Shown one piece after another: positions 52,079 through 60,091 of a DNA stretch of 64,000 nt (its first letter is position 1; each line of letters starts with the position of its first letter). The stretch is from Aequorivita sinensis. Its GTDB lineage: Bacteria > Bacteroidota > Bacteroidia > Flavobacteriales > Flavobacteriaceae. Both the position numbers and the translations under genes were made by a program. Under the pieces are notes generated by a model. It was given only the letters and a program-made list of their open reading frames with translations. It did no database searches and had not been told where the DNA came from. Location of the stretch: NCBI RefSeq assembly GCF_006346335.1, contig NZ_VDMC01000001.1, positions 62,001 through 126,000 on the forward strand, given 5' to 3'.

Positions 52079-54276
52079 AATTCATTTATAATTTGGTCAA
52101 TATTTAATTCATATTTGGAGCATATCAATGCTAACTCATCTCGCGTATCATAAAAATTCATAGATAAACTTGAAAAATATGCAACTCTTTGCAATTCTGC
52201 TTTAACCTGACTTCTTTCCATTCTGTATGTTTCAACATTATTATCACTCAACGAAGGAACAACAACCATGTCATAAATAGTTGCAAACGCTTTATCTTCA
52301 TGTTTTCTTAACAATCTACCTCTTCGTTGAATAAACTGCCTTGGATTACCTGTACTAGAACAGAAAACACCTACCTCTGCTCGCGGCACATCCACACCTT
52401 CATCCAGCATTTTCATAGCAAAGACCATGTCAATTTTCCCTTCAGAAAAACCAGTAAGAATTCCTTTCAAATCATCATCCTCTGCTGTGTAAGAGTTTAT
52501 TTTCAAGTTAGGCTTTATTTCTATGGCTGCTCTCATAAAATGATTCAACATTCTTTCTCCATCACCTCCCTCATCATAAACAAACCCTTCAGGTACATAA
52601 GTAAAAGCATATTTTAACTTATTACTTTTTTCTAACTCTGTAACAATTCCTTTAAAGCAATTTATTTTGTTGTGAGCTTTGTGAATAATGTTTTTCCTAA
52701 TCAACAAAAGCTTTTCAACTATTGGATCATTTTTAAATTTCCCTTTTTCAAAATCGAAATATCGAAGAAGTTTTTTAGAAATATCAATGTATTTTTCTAA
52801 CTCTTCATTTTGTAATTCAACAATCTTTGGGAAATATTTGTATTCCGTTAGTCGTTCTTCCTCAAGAGCGCGCTCCATTGAAAATGAATAAGTGTAAGGT
52901 GGAGTGTCATTAAAAAAAGCATCAATTGCAACAGTTCCTTCAGGATCATAAATACGTTTAGGTGTTGCCGACAATCCAATTCGGCTCTCAACATTAATAT
53001 TTGGAAGCAGCCTTTTGATTTGACTTGCTCCCATATTATGAGCTTCATCAGCTATTAGTAGATAGTCTTCTTGAATTTTCCGAAAGTACTTTTGAAATCT
53101 ATCTGTAACAAAGCTTCCATAAGTTGAAATTATAATTAAATCTTTCTTTATGCCCCAAGAGACATTACTAACATAGTTTGCTAGGTCTTTTTCCCAATTA
53201 TTTCCACCACCTACTTTTAAAACATTTTTGAAATTAAATTCACTTACCTCCTCTTCCCATTGATTTAACAAAGCGATTGAAGGCACTAAAATAATAGCAT
53301 TATAGGTTTTTGTTTTTTTGTACTCTTGAAGCAAGCAGTTTAGGGAAGTGATTGTCTTCCCGGTTCCTGTCGCCATAGCAAATACTCCTGAGTAATCTTT
53401 TTTTACCCACTCATTATAGGCGTCTTTTTGGTATTTTCTAGGCCCTTGGGGAAATGGAAACCTAGGAGTATTTAAGAATGCTTGAATTTTTTCATGAAAT
53501 CTATTTTCTTTTCTTTTTAATAACCGTTTTATCTTTTCACTATATCCTGTGTTTTCTAACTTTAATGAATCATCTAGTAAATCTTGAATATCTTTATCTC
53601 TCCCTATAGAATTTATTACTACCTCAATTTTATTTTTATCTATATAATTATATTCTGGGTGAGATTTACTAAAAATTCTTTCAAAATTAGCTTTTGCCTC
53701 TTCAATTCTCCTGACGCTAACTTCACCATTCCATGGTGTATCAACTTGAAAACTTTCAGAATTTTTAAGTAAGGCTGATAAGGTAAAATTAATACTCCCC
53801 TCTGTCGCTATATAATCATTTCCATCGTATAATATCATTGTCTTACAATGCGCTAAGTCAACATCATTAAATTTTACTGGAAGTATTTGAAGCTTTTCTA
53901 ACTTTAAAAGATATTTTAAGCAATCAAAAAAATGTAAGCCTTCTGGACTTAAATTTTTTTCTATTTCAGATAAATCCTGAAATATATTAATCATTTTATC
54001 TTCATCTTCAAGCTTCGGGTCTAGTATTAAATTTTCATAGTCCAACAAACTATAAACATGATTAGTAATAATCCTCATTCTACCTCCATTAAATATAAAT
54101 TCAGCAAGGCTTTTCGATAGTACTTTGATAGCATTGGAACTAAAATATCCTAAAAGTAGATCTATACTTTTAGCAATTGGGAATGTATTTTCGTAGAATT
54201 CTAAAGGTATAAATTCAGAATCCGAGGAATATTTATAAGTTGGTGGAAAATTAATTTCTTTAAATGTTTCTTTCAT
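52075..54276 (-). CDS. PLD nuclease/superfamily 2 helicase, Dnd-linked restriction enzyme
   Basis: A 733-residue protein. Residues about 1-210 form a phospholipase D-like nuclease domain with LAHCKTMI (H143, K145) and ATEGSINFT. Residues about 275-720 form a superfamily 2 helicase: Walker A MATGTGKT (301-308), DEAH (410-413), SAT (436-438) and motif VI QFIQRRGRLLRKHE. This single-HxK plus helicase layout matches the family annotated as DNA phosphorothioation system restriction enzyme, found next to dnd genes that lack dndFGH. It would translocate on and cut DNA lacking sulfur. First gene of the leftward operon. Confidence 0.9.
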   Translation of the reverse strand: MKETFKEINFPPTYKYSSDSEFIPLEFYENTFPIAKSIDLLLGYFSSNAIKVLSKSLAEFIFNGGRMRIITNHVYSLLDYENLILDPKLEDEDKMINIFQDLSEIEKNLSPEGLHFFDCLKYLLKLEKLQILPVKFNDVDLAHCKTMILYDGNDYIATEGSINFTLSALLKNSESFQVDTPWNGEVSVRRIEEAKANFERIFSKSHPEYNYIDKNKIEVVINSIGRDKDIQDLLDDSLKLENTGYSEKIKRLLKRKENRFHEKIQAFLNTPRFPFPQGPRKYQKDAYNEWVKKDYSGVFAMATGTGKTITSLNCLLQEYKKTKTYNAIILVPSIALLNQWEEEVSEFNFKNVLKVGGGNNWEKDLANYVSNVSWGIKKDLIIISTYGSFVTDRFQKYFRKIQEDYLLIADEAHNMGASQIKRLLPNINVESRIGLSATPKRIYDPEGTVAIDAFFNDTPPYTYSFSMERALEEERLTEYKYFPKIVELQNEELEKYIDISKKLLRYFDFEKGKFKNDPIVEKLLLIRKNIIHKAHNKINCFKGIVTELEKSNKLKYAFTYVPEGFVYDEGGDGERMLNHFMRAAIEIKPNLKINSYTAEDDDLKGILTGFSEGKIDMVFAMKMLDEGVDVPRAEVGVFCSSTGNPRQFIQRRGRLLRKHEDKAFATIYDMVVVPSLSDNNVETYRMERSQVKAELQRVAYFSSLSMNFYDTRDELALICSKYELNIDQIINEL

Positions 54277-54311
54277 TAATAATCTTTACCAATGTTTTAA
54301 TGGATAATTTT

Positions 54312-54345
54312 AAGTTGTTAGGGGAGAGTATAAATTTAACAACTT
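54312..54345 (-). promoter_or_regulatory. Candidate operator before the restriction operon
   Basis: Perfect 9-bp inverted repeat AAGTTGTTA (54312-54320) and TAACAACTT (54337-54345) with a 16-bp spacer, 35 bp upstream of the helicase ATG. The spacer includes TATACT on the minus strand. It differs in sequence from the candidate operator before dndC, so the two halves may be regulated separately. Confidence 0.5.
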
Positions 54346-54479
54346 TATAACACAAAAGACAACTAAAACATCTTATTTAAATAAAATAAAACAGGACAAC
54401 ATTAGTTATTGACCATACTATTTAACCTAACTAGACATTTTTTAAGTTTTATTAGAAAAATCTAAATCAATTATTACAA

Positions 54480-54690
54480 CTCCCCCCGCTACCGCACGAG
54501 TCCTCTCGTGTGGTTTACTGCAGTTCAATAAAAGCTCAACTCCTCCACCAAATTACCGAAAAGCTATTAATTCTCTATGGTTTTTCCTTTCCCAAAAGGA
54601 ACAACACGAAACTCCGGGATAAAATCTGAAGGCTACAGGGAGCCACGCGATGTAATCGCGCGGGAACAGAGGCATATTGGTGTGCAACAC
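54480..54690. other. Structured, GC-richer segment with two strong hairpins
   Basis: Hairpin 1: ACCGCACGAG-TCCT-CTCGTGTGGT (54491-54514), ten pairs including one G-T, preceded by a C-run. Hairpin 2: CGCGAT-GTA-ATCGCG (54647-54661), perfect, within GGGAGCCACGCGATGTAATC. The block stands out from the AT-rich flanks. On the minus strand it reads toward a G-rich end (CGGGGGGAG). It could be a remnant of a mobile intron or REP-like element, or an island-borne RNA. No function is assigned. Confidence 0.55.
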
Positions 54691-54692
54691 TT

Positions 54693-55005
54693 TTAATAAG
54701 CTGTGCGTTTAAATAGAAATTTACGCTCTATAGTGGTGGGGGTATTTCTGAACTCCTTTAAAGCTTTCACTAGTTCAGTATTTTTCTGAGAATATTCAAA
54801 TAAAAAGAAATTAAACAGATAACCATCTTCGGGTTTAAGAGGGTTTTTATGATAATGTTTAAGGTCCACATTTTGGATTATCAATTCAGTCATAAATTTG
54901 ACTGAATGACGCTTTTTACTAAAATATGCCTTGTCATATTCTTTTAAATTATCCTCTGGAACATAAGGCCTAAATCCATTATAAAGGAAAAAAAGAATCG
55001 CTCAT
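54693..55005 (-). pseudogene. Small gene of unknown family split by a frameshift in a run of seven A
   Basis: On the minus strand an ATG at 55005 opens MSDSFF; if one base of the A7 run at 54988-54994 is removed the frame continues as LYNGFRPYVPEDNLKEYDKA and on to the stop at 54693, a protein of about 103 residues ending in IERKFLFKRTAY. Without the correction the downstream part is open from a TGA at about 55000 but has no start until the internal ATG at 54893. Uninterrupted codons over about 300 bp with plausible residue composition argue for a real gene. Family unknown. Confidence 0.5.
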
Positions 55006-55105
55006 AACTTAATCTTTTAAAAGTTTAATATCACTTTAACAAGATACAAAATGAGAATAAATAAAATAGAATACTCTATAAAATAGTTTCTAATAGATTA
55101 AAAAG

Positions 55106-55123
55106 GGTTGCAAAAAGGTTGCA
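55106..55123. repeat. Tandem GGTTGCA at the island's right side
   Basis: GGTTGCA occurs at 55106-55112 and again at 55117-55123 (11-bp period), 78 bp before the alkyltransferase-like gene's stop. It could be part of an attachment site; no partner copy was seen near the tRNA. Confidence 0.35.
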
Positions 55124-55201
55124 GGTGTCGAGTTGTTTATAAAGCAACTTATGAAAAAGATATAGATTTAGAAACAATTGCTACTAATCGTTATCAAAAA
55201 C

Positions 55202-55525
55202 CTACAACTCCTTCCCTGGATCCCAGAAAATTTCATCAAAATCTTGAATTTGATTATCAACCACTACAACGCCTTCACTTTCCAGAAGTTGTTGCATTAA
55301 GTTAGTGCCTTTAAAGTGGTGTTTCCCTGTTAACAGTCCTTTTCTGTTTACAACTCTATGTGCGGGCACTTCAGCTTTGTTGCTATTGTTTAATGCCCAT
55401 CCTACCATCCGCGCGCTTCTTGATGCTCCTAAGTAATTTGCAATAGCTCCGTATGAAGTTACCCGTCCGTATGGGATAAGTGCCGTAACTTGATAAACTT
55501 TTTCAAAAAAGCCTGTATCAGACAT
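55202..55525 (-). CDS. Alkyltransferase-like protein (ATL, MGMT fold without the reactive Cys)
   Basis: A 107-residue DNA-binding protein of the MGMT family. It keeps IPYGRVTSYGAIANYLGAS (helix-turn-helix) and the Arg finger in SRSARMVGWAL, but the active site reads PAHRV (54-58), with Ala55 where MGMT has Cys. It therefore cannot dealkylate; ATL proteins flag O6-alkylguanine for nucleotide excision repair. It is followed by no terminator and sits just outside the gene-poor island end. Confidence 0.9.
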   Translation of the reverse strand: MSDTGFFEKVYQVTALIPYGRVTSYGAIANYLGASRSARMVGWALNNSNKAEVPAHRVVNRKGLLTGKHHFKGTNLMQQLLESEGVVVVDNQIQDFDEIFWDPGKEL

Positions 55526-55526
55526 T

Positions 55527-56153
55527 CTAGATTTCTCTTAAAATTTTAAATAAGGTAATAATAGAAATGGCTGCAGTTACCAATCCGATTACATAATTCA
55601 TATTCAAACTCAATTTTTTAGAATGTTCCTTAGGTCTAAAAAACTGAACGTATAAGGCAAGACTAGAATAAGTTCCTATTCCCGAACCAATAACTGCCAT
55701 CCAAATTTCGAGTTGTGAAAAGGAGAATAACTCGAAAGCAGAAAAAGTTATACTTAGATACATCCAATATGGTAGCGGCAGTAAATTTAGCATTGCAATA
55801 AAAATTCCTAAGAAAAATCTATTCCTTTTAGAATTGTGCTCGCGGTCGCGAATCTCCCGGCGAGTATCTTTCGCAATAAAAAAGAAGTAAATGGTAAGGC
55901 TAATAAATATACCTAAAGCCACTTTCTGAAGCATGCTTACCACTTCGGGGTGTTGCTCTATATAGCGCGCTAAGATAAGCGCTATATACGTTTGAGTCAT
56001 TACAGTAATACACACACCTAAAGAAAAAAGAAAAGCTCGTTTTCTGCCTTCCTTCATGCTAATTTTAGCAGCATACATATTTATTAACCCAGGAGGCAAA
56101 ACACCTAAAAACGACCCTAGAAATCCTATTAAAAAATTGTAAACTAATGTCAT
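55527..56153 (-). CDS. LysE-family exporter
   Basis: A 208-residue inner-membrane protein with six hydrophobic segments. The N-terminal GFLGSFLGVLPPGLINMYAAKISMKEG is the LysE/RhtB signature. The substrate (amino acid or other small metabolite) cannot be told. Its stop adjoins the ATL start with one base between, and trmB lies upstream, so ATL-lysE may be one transcript. Confidence 0.82.
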   Translation of the reverse strand: MTLVYNFLIGFLGSFLGVLPPGLINMYAAKISMKEGRKRAFLFSLGVCITVMTQTYIALILARYIEQHPEVVSMLQKVALGIFISLTIYFFFIAKDTRREIRDREHNSKRNRFFLGIFIAMLNLLPLPYWMYLSITFSAFELFSFSQLEIWMAVIGSGIGTYSSLALYVQFFRPKEHSKKLSLNMNYVIGLVTAAISIITLFKILREI

Positions 56154-56191
56154 TCAGGGGTGTTCTTTTTGTGAATATACTAATTTTATTT

Positions 56192-56866
56192 CTAACGAAA
56201 TTTGAATCTAATGTAGGTTATCTTCTTTCCTTTCTCTAAATATTGATTTTCGTAAAAAGTTTGAATATTAGTAACTGCTTCTGGCGCTCCATCACTTCCA
56301 TATACATCGTGATGTGCATATTCAATAGTTTCACGTAGCCCGTGAAGCAAACCAAGAGTGTAACCGTGCATAAATTCACTGTCGGTTTTTAAGTGTACTA
56401 CTCCCCCTGGCTTTAATATCTTTTTATATTTATTTAAAAAATCTTCGTTGGTTAATCTGTGCTTAGTACGCTTGTATTTTATTTGCGGATCTGGAAACGT
56501 AATCCAAATTTCATCTACTTCATTTTCCTCAAAAATATGATCAACAAGTTCAATTTGGGTGCGTAGGAAACCAACGTTGTCTAGGTTTTCTTCCAAGGCA
56601 CTTTTTGCACCGCGCCAAAAACGGGCTCCTTTAATATCTATTCCTAAGAAGTTAGTTTTAGGATTTAGTTTTGCAAGACTTACCGAATACTCTCCTTTCC
56701 CACAACCGAGTTCTAACACCAAAGGGTTATCGTTTTTAAAGAAATTTTTACACCAGTTACCTTTAAGCTTAAGTAAATCGCCTATTACCTCTTCTCGTGA
56801 GGGTTGCACCACATTATCAAAAGTTTCATTTTCTCTAAAGCGCTTCAGTTTATTTTTACTTCCCAA
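56192..56866 (-). CDS. trmB: TrmB, tRNA (guanine-N7)-methyltransferase
   Basis: A 224-residue SAM enzyme. VLELGCGKGEYSVSLAKLNP is the SAM-binding block, followed by FLGIDIKGARFWRGAK and the catalytic region EIWITFPDPQIKYKRTKHRLT. It makes m7G46 in tRNA. Normal length. It heads the leftward set trmB-lysE-ATL. Confidence 0.94.
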   Translation of the reverse strand: MGSKNKLKRFRENETFDNVVQPSREEVIGDLLKLKGNWCKNFFKNDNPLVLELGCGKGEYSVSLAKLNPKTNFLGIDIKGARFWRGAKSALEENLDNVGFLRTQIELVDHIFEENEVDEIWITFPDPQIKYKRTKHRLTNEDFLNKYKKILKPGGVVHLKTDSEFMHGYTLGLLHGLRETIEYAHHDVYGSDGAPEAVTNIQTFYENQYLEKGKKITYIRFKFR

Positions 56867-57035
56867 TGTTTATAAAGTTATGAGTTATTGAATATTGGGT
56901 TTCTAGCCTTTATTGGATTTACCCGATTATTTCCTGCCCGAACTGTAACTTTGATAAACACAAACGTGTAAACCATAAGCTGTTCCCTTGCAGGTTGACA
57001 AAATTAATGAAATATAACTTCGCGGCAATTATTGC

Positions 57036-57043
57036 TACCTTTG
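57036..57043 (+). promoter_or_regulatory. -7 box just upstream of the glycosyltransferase ATG
   Basis: TACCTTTG (57036-57043) is an exact TAnnTTTG match only 4 bp before the ATG at 57048, which would put the transcription start at or near the start codon. No TTG stands at the 19-bp spacing, so the assignment is tentative. Confidence 0.4.
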
Positions 57044-57047
57044 TTTT

Positions 57048-58115
57048 ATGCGGAAAAACAACACAATATTAGTGGCTCCATTAAATTGGGGACTTGGGCA
57101 CGCTACACGGTGTATCCTCATTATCCGCGCACTGCTAGAATACAATTACAATGTGTTAATTGCTTCGGATGGAGAAGCTCTGAAAATTCTCCAAAAAGAA
57201 TTTCCACTTCTTGAATCGTTAAACCTACCTTCATACAACATCACCTACCCCAAAAAAGGTAGTCATTTTAAGTGGAAGATGTTTCTAAAACTTCCTCGAA
57301 TTCAAAAAGCAATTGCAGCGGAAAAGCGAATTGTAAAAAATTTAGTAGATTCTGGAAAAATAAATGGAATTATAAGCGACAATAGGTTCGGTGTAAGAAA
57401 CGCAGGGGTTCCTTCCGTATTTATAACACACCAATTAAACGTATTGTCGGGAGGCACTTCTTATTTAAGCAGTAAAATCCACCAAAAGATTATCAAGAAA
57501 TTTGATGTTTGCTGGGTACCAGATGTAGATGATTTAATCATGAACCTCAGCGGGAAATTAGGACATTTAAAACGCCATCCTTTTCCAATAAAATACATTG
57601 GTATCTCTAGCAGAATGATGAAAAACGAGCTACCTAAAACCACCGATGTTTTGGTCCTTATTTCTGGTCCGGAACCTCAACGCTCAATTTTTGAAGAGAA
57701 ATTAAAACAGACATTTAAAAAAACTGATAAGAATGTTTTAATGGTGCGAGGTGTTATAGAAAATGAACAAGTATGGCAAGATTTCGAAAATATAAAAACA
57801 GTAAATTTTATGATGAGTAATGAACTTGAAGATGCTATTAATTCAAGCAAATTAGTTATCTCGCGATCTGGCTACACTACATTAATGGACTTAACGGTAT
57901 TAGAAAAAAAAGCATATTTTATTCCGACACCTGGACAATACGAACAGAAATATTTGGCGAATCGGTTAAAGAATCTTGGAATCGCCCCTTCTTGTAAGCA
58001 GAAAAATTTTTCTTTGGATAAACTTGATGCAGTAGAAAACTATAAAGGCTTGGAGCAAATAGTCCAACAGCCTATTAATTATTCAGAATTATTTTCCCTT
58101 TTCGAGCGTAAATGA
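57048..58115 (+). CDS. MurG-like glycosyltransferase (GT-B)
   Basis: A 355-residue GT-B enzyme. The N-terminal VAPLNWGLGHATRC resembles the donor-loop region of MurG/GT28-type proteins, and the C-terminal domain has VISRSGYTTLMDLTVLEKKAYFIPTPGQYEQ, a sugar-nucleotide-binding signature. It stands alone, far from cell-wall genes, so it probably glycosylates a lipid or pigment rather than lipid I. Its end overlaps the convergent histidine kinase stop by 27 bp. Confidence 0.8.
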   Translation: MRKNNTILVAPLNWGLGHATRCILIIRALLEYNYNVLIASDGEALKILQKEFPLLESLNLPSYNITYPKKGSHFKWKMFLKLPRIQKAIAAEKRIVKNLVDSGKINGIISDNRFGVRNAGVPSVFITHQLNVLSGGTSYLSSKIHQKIIKKFDVCWVPDVDDLIMNLSGKLGHLKRHPFPIKYIGISSRMMKNELPKTTDVLVLISGPEPQRSIFEEKLKQTFKKTDKNVLMVRGVIENEQVWQDFENIKTVNFMMSNELEDAINSSKLVISRSGYTTLMDLTVLEKKAYFIPTPGQYEQKYLANRLKNLGIAPSCKQKNFSLDKLDAVENYKGLEQIVQQPINYSELFSLFERK

Positions 58116-59126
58116 AAACTCCGATCCTATTCCGTATTGGCTTTCTACATAAATCTTTTCTTTATGAGCCTCAACAATGTGTTTTACAATAGAAAGTCCT
58201 AGTCCACTTCCACCCTCTTTTCTAGAACCACTTTTATCTACTCTGTAAAAACGTTCAAAAATTCGCTTTAGGTTTTCTTGTAAAATCCCTTCTCCATTAT
58301 CGGTAATCCTTAATAGAATTTTATTTTTACCGATATTATCAAAGCCTACTTCGGTAGTACCTTCCTTCCTACCATATTTAATTGAATTGACAATTAAGTT
58401 TGTTAGCACTTGTTCAATCCTTTCCTTATCGGCATTTACAATAATGGGTTCTTTGTATTCCTTATCAAAAACCAGAGAAATATTCTTCTTCGCGGCTTTC
58501 ATTTCTAATAAGTCGAATATACTTTGAACTAACTCTATTATATTGAAATCCTCTTTTTTAAGAACAAGCCCCCCTATTTCCAACTTTGCAATCATATCGA
58601 GTTCATTTACGATATAAGCAAGTCTTTCTACTCCTTTACTAGCCCTTTTAAGATACTCTTTACGTACTTTTTTATCGTCTAACGCTCCGTCTAACAACGT
58701 TAGAATATAACTTTGAACTGTAAACAATGGGGTTTTTAGCTCGTGAGAAACATTACCCATAAATTCTTTTCGGTAATTCTCACGAATATTTAAGGATTCT
58801 ATTTCGGTTTTTTTATCGTTTACATAGCGTTCAACTTCCTTAGTTAAGCCTTCCAAATCTGTAGTCACAGAAGGTTGTGGAAAGTCCTTTTCGTATAAAA
58901 CACTTACATCCTTGTAAATTTTCTTTATTCGCAGATAAATAAATTTTTCAACACGATACTGAAGAATTATATACGAAATGAAAAATAGAATTACAAAATA
59001 AAGCAGTAACCAACCCGAAATGCTTTCCTTTAAAACATATTGAAACGCAACCAATCCCAAAACTGAGAATAGCGCTATCAAAAATGCTGTGGACGCAGCA
59101 AATCTATATTTTTTTGAAATTTTCAT
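58089..59126 (-). CDS. PhoR-like sensor histidine kinase
   Basis: A 345-residue membrane histidine kinase with two N-terminal transmembrane helices (about 10-30 and 38-57) and almost no periplasmic loop, a HAMP-less linker, the HisKA box NVSHELKTPLF (H128), N-box, G1 DNGEGI and G2 GGSGLGLSIVKHIV. It is 64 bp downstream of its response regulator. The short extracytoplasmic part suggests it senses the membrane itself or a partner. PhoR-type assignment is by similarity. Confidence 0.88.
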   Translation of the reverse strand: MKISKKYRFAASTAFLIALFSVLGLVAFQYVLKESISGWLLLYFVILFFISYIILQYRVEKFIYLRIKKIYKDVSVLYEKDFPQPSVTTDLEGLTKEVERYVNDKKTEIESLNIRENYRKEFMGNVSHELKTPLFTVQSYILTLLDGALDDKKVRKEYLKRASKGVERLAYIVNELDMIAKLEIGGLVLKKEDFNIIELVQSIFDLLEMKAAKKNISLVFDKEYKEPIIVNADKERIEQVLTNLIVNSIKYGRKEGTTEVGFDNIGKNKILLRITDNGEGILQENLKRIFERFYRVDKSGSRKEGGSGLGLSIVKHIVEAHKEKIYVESQYGIGSEFSFTLEKGK

Positions 59127-59190
59127 CTATAGGAGTTCGGTTATCTTTTCAAACTATTAAATTAAAGAAAAGAAGATAACAATAGGTGTT

Positions 59191-59871
59191 TTAAATAACG
59201 AATTTATAACCAACACCTTTAACTGTTTTAAACCTTTCGTCGCCTATTTTCTCGCGAAGTTTTCGAATGTGTACATCAATAGTTCGACCTCCTACTATAA
59301 CGTCATTTCCCCAAATACTATCTAAAATATTCTCACGCTTAAACACTTTACCTGGTTTTGATGCAAGTAGTGCCAGGAGTTCAAATTCTTTCTTCGGTAG
59401 CATTATCTCTTCTTTTCCTAGCAAGATCTTATACTCTTCGCGATTGATAACAAGGTCACCTAATTTCATTTTATCGCTTTCTTCCTCATCCTTAAACCTG
59501 CGTAGCAAAGCTTTTACTTTACTTACAAGAACCTTTGGCTTTATAGGTTTTGTAATATAATCGTCTGCTCCAGCGTCTAAACCAGCAACTTGAGAAAAAT
59601 CTTCACCGCGAGCGCTTAAAAACGTAATCACTGTTTCTGATAAATCTGGAATAGATCTTATTTTTTCGCACGCCTCAATGCCATCCATTTTAGGCATCAT
59701 AACATCCATAATGATAAGCTGAGGCTTTACTTTTTTAGCCTTATCGATTGCCTCAACACCATTTTCTGCTGTTTCAATTTTATATCCTTCTAGGGCTAAA
59801 TTGTATCGCACTATTTCAAGAATATCTGGTTCGTCATCTACTAATAAAATTGTTATATCCTTTTTTTTCAT
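59191..59871 (-). CDS. PhoB-like OmpR-family response regulator
   Basis: A 226-residue regulator: receiver domain with LVDDEPD (D12, D13) and phospho-acceptor D56 in IIMDVMMPKMDG, then a winged-helix DNA-binding domain with IDVHIRKLREKIGDERFKTVKGVGYKF. Partner of the kinase just downstream, most likely one operon. Confidence 0.92.
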   Translation of the reverse strand: MKKKDITILLVDDEPDILEIVRYNLALEGYKIETAENGVEAIDKAKKVKPQLIIMDVMMPKMDGIEACEKIRSIPDLSETVITFLSARGEDFSQVAGLDAGADDYITKPIKPKVLVSKVKALLRRFKDEEESDKMKLGDLVINREEYKILLGKEEIMLPKKEFELLALLASKPGKVFKRENILDSIWGNDVIVGGRTIDVHIRKLREKIGDERFKTVKGVGYKFVI

Positions 59872-60091
59872 ACTTAAAACCAGTTGTTTTTTGATGCTGT
59901 AAAGATACTATTATTAATCGCAGGATAACTTTAGCACGTTTATTGTTAACTATAAGATAACCTTAAGATAACATATTGCTTAAGTAGCGACATAAATCAA
60001 AATAATTTTAAAAATAACCTCAACTTACTGATTTTCAGATATTTAATTAAATTATTTTGTATATTTACTAATCAATATAAAATCTCTTGCC

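Larger units (their letters stand above)
54277..55201. other. 925-bp gene-poor island end
   Basis: Contains the candidate operator of the restriction operon, two stem-loops at 54491-54661, a frameshifted small gene (54693-55005), and a tandem GGTTGCA at 55106-55123. The rest is AT-rich. No integrase, IS end or tRNA-derived repeat was recognised. Confidence 0.7.

Noticed and set aside
54480-54690. Group II intron 3' end
   Set aside because: The hairpin has a four-base loop but no bulge and no clear domain V/VI layout, and no reverse transcriptase frame exists; kept only as one option for the structured block.
55108-55305. Rightward open frame of 65 codons at the island edge
   Set aside because: It needs a TTG start and its second half is antisense to the well-supported alkyltransferase-like gene; no family resemblance.
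55202-55525. Active O6-methylguanine methyltransferase
   Set aside because: The catalytic Cys is replaced by Ala55 in PAHRV.
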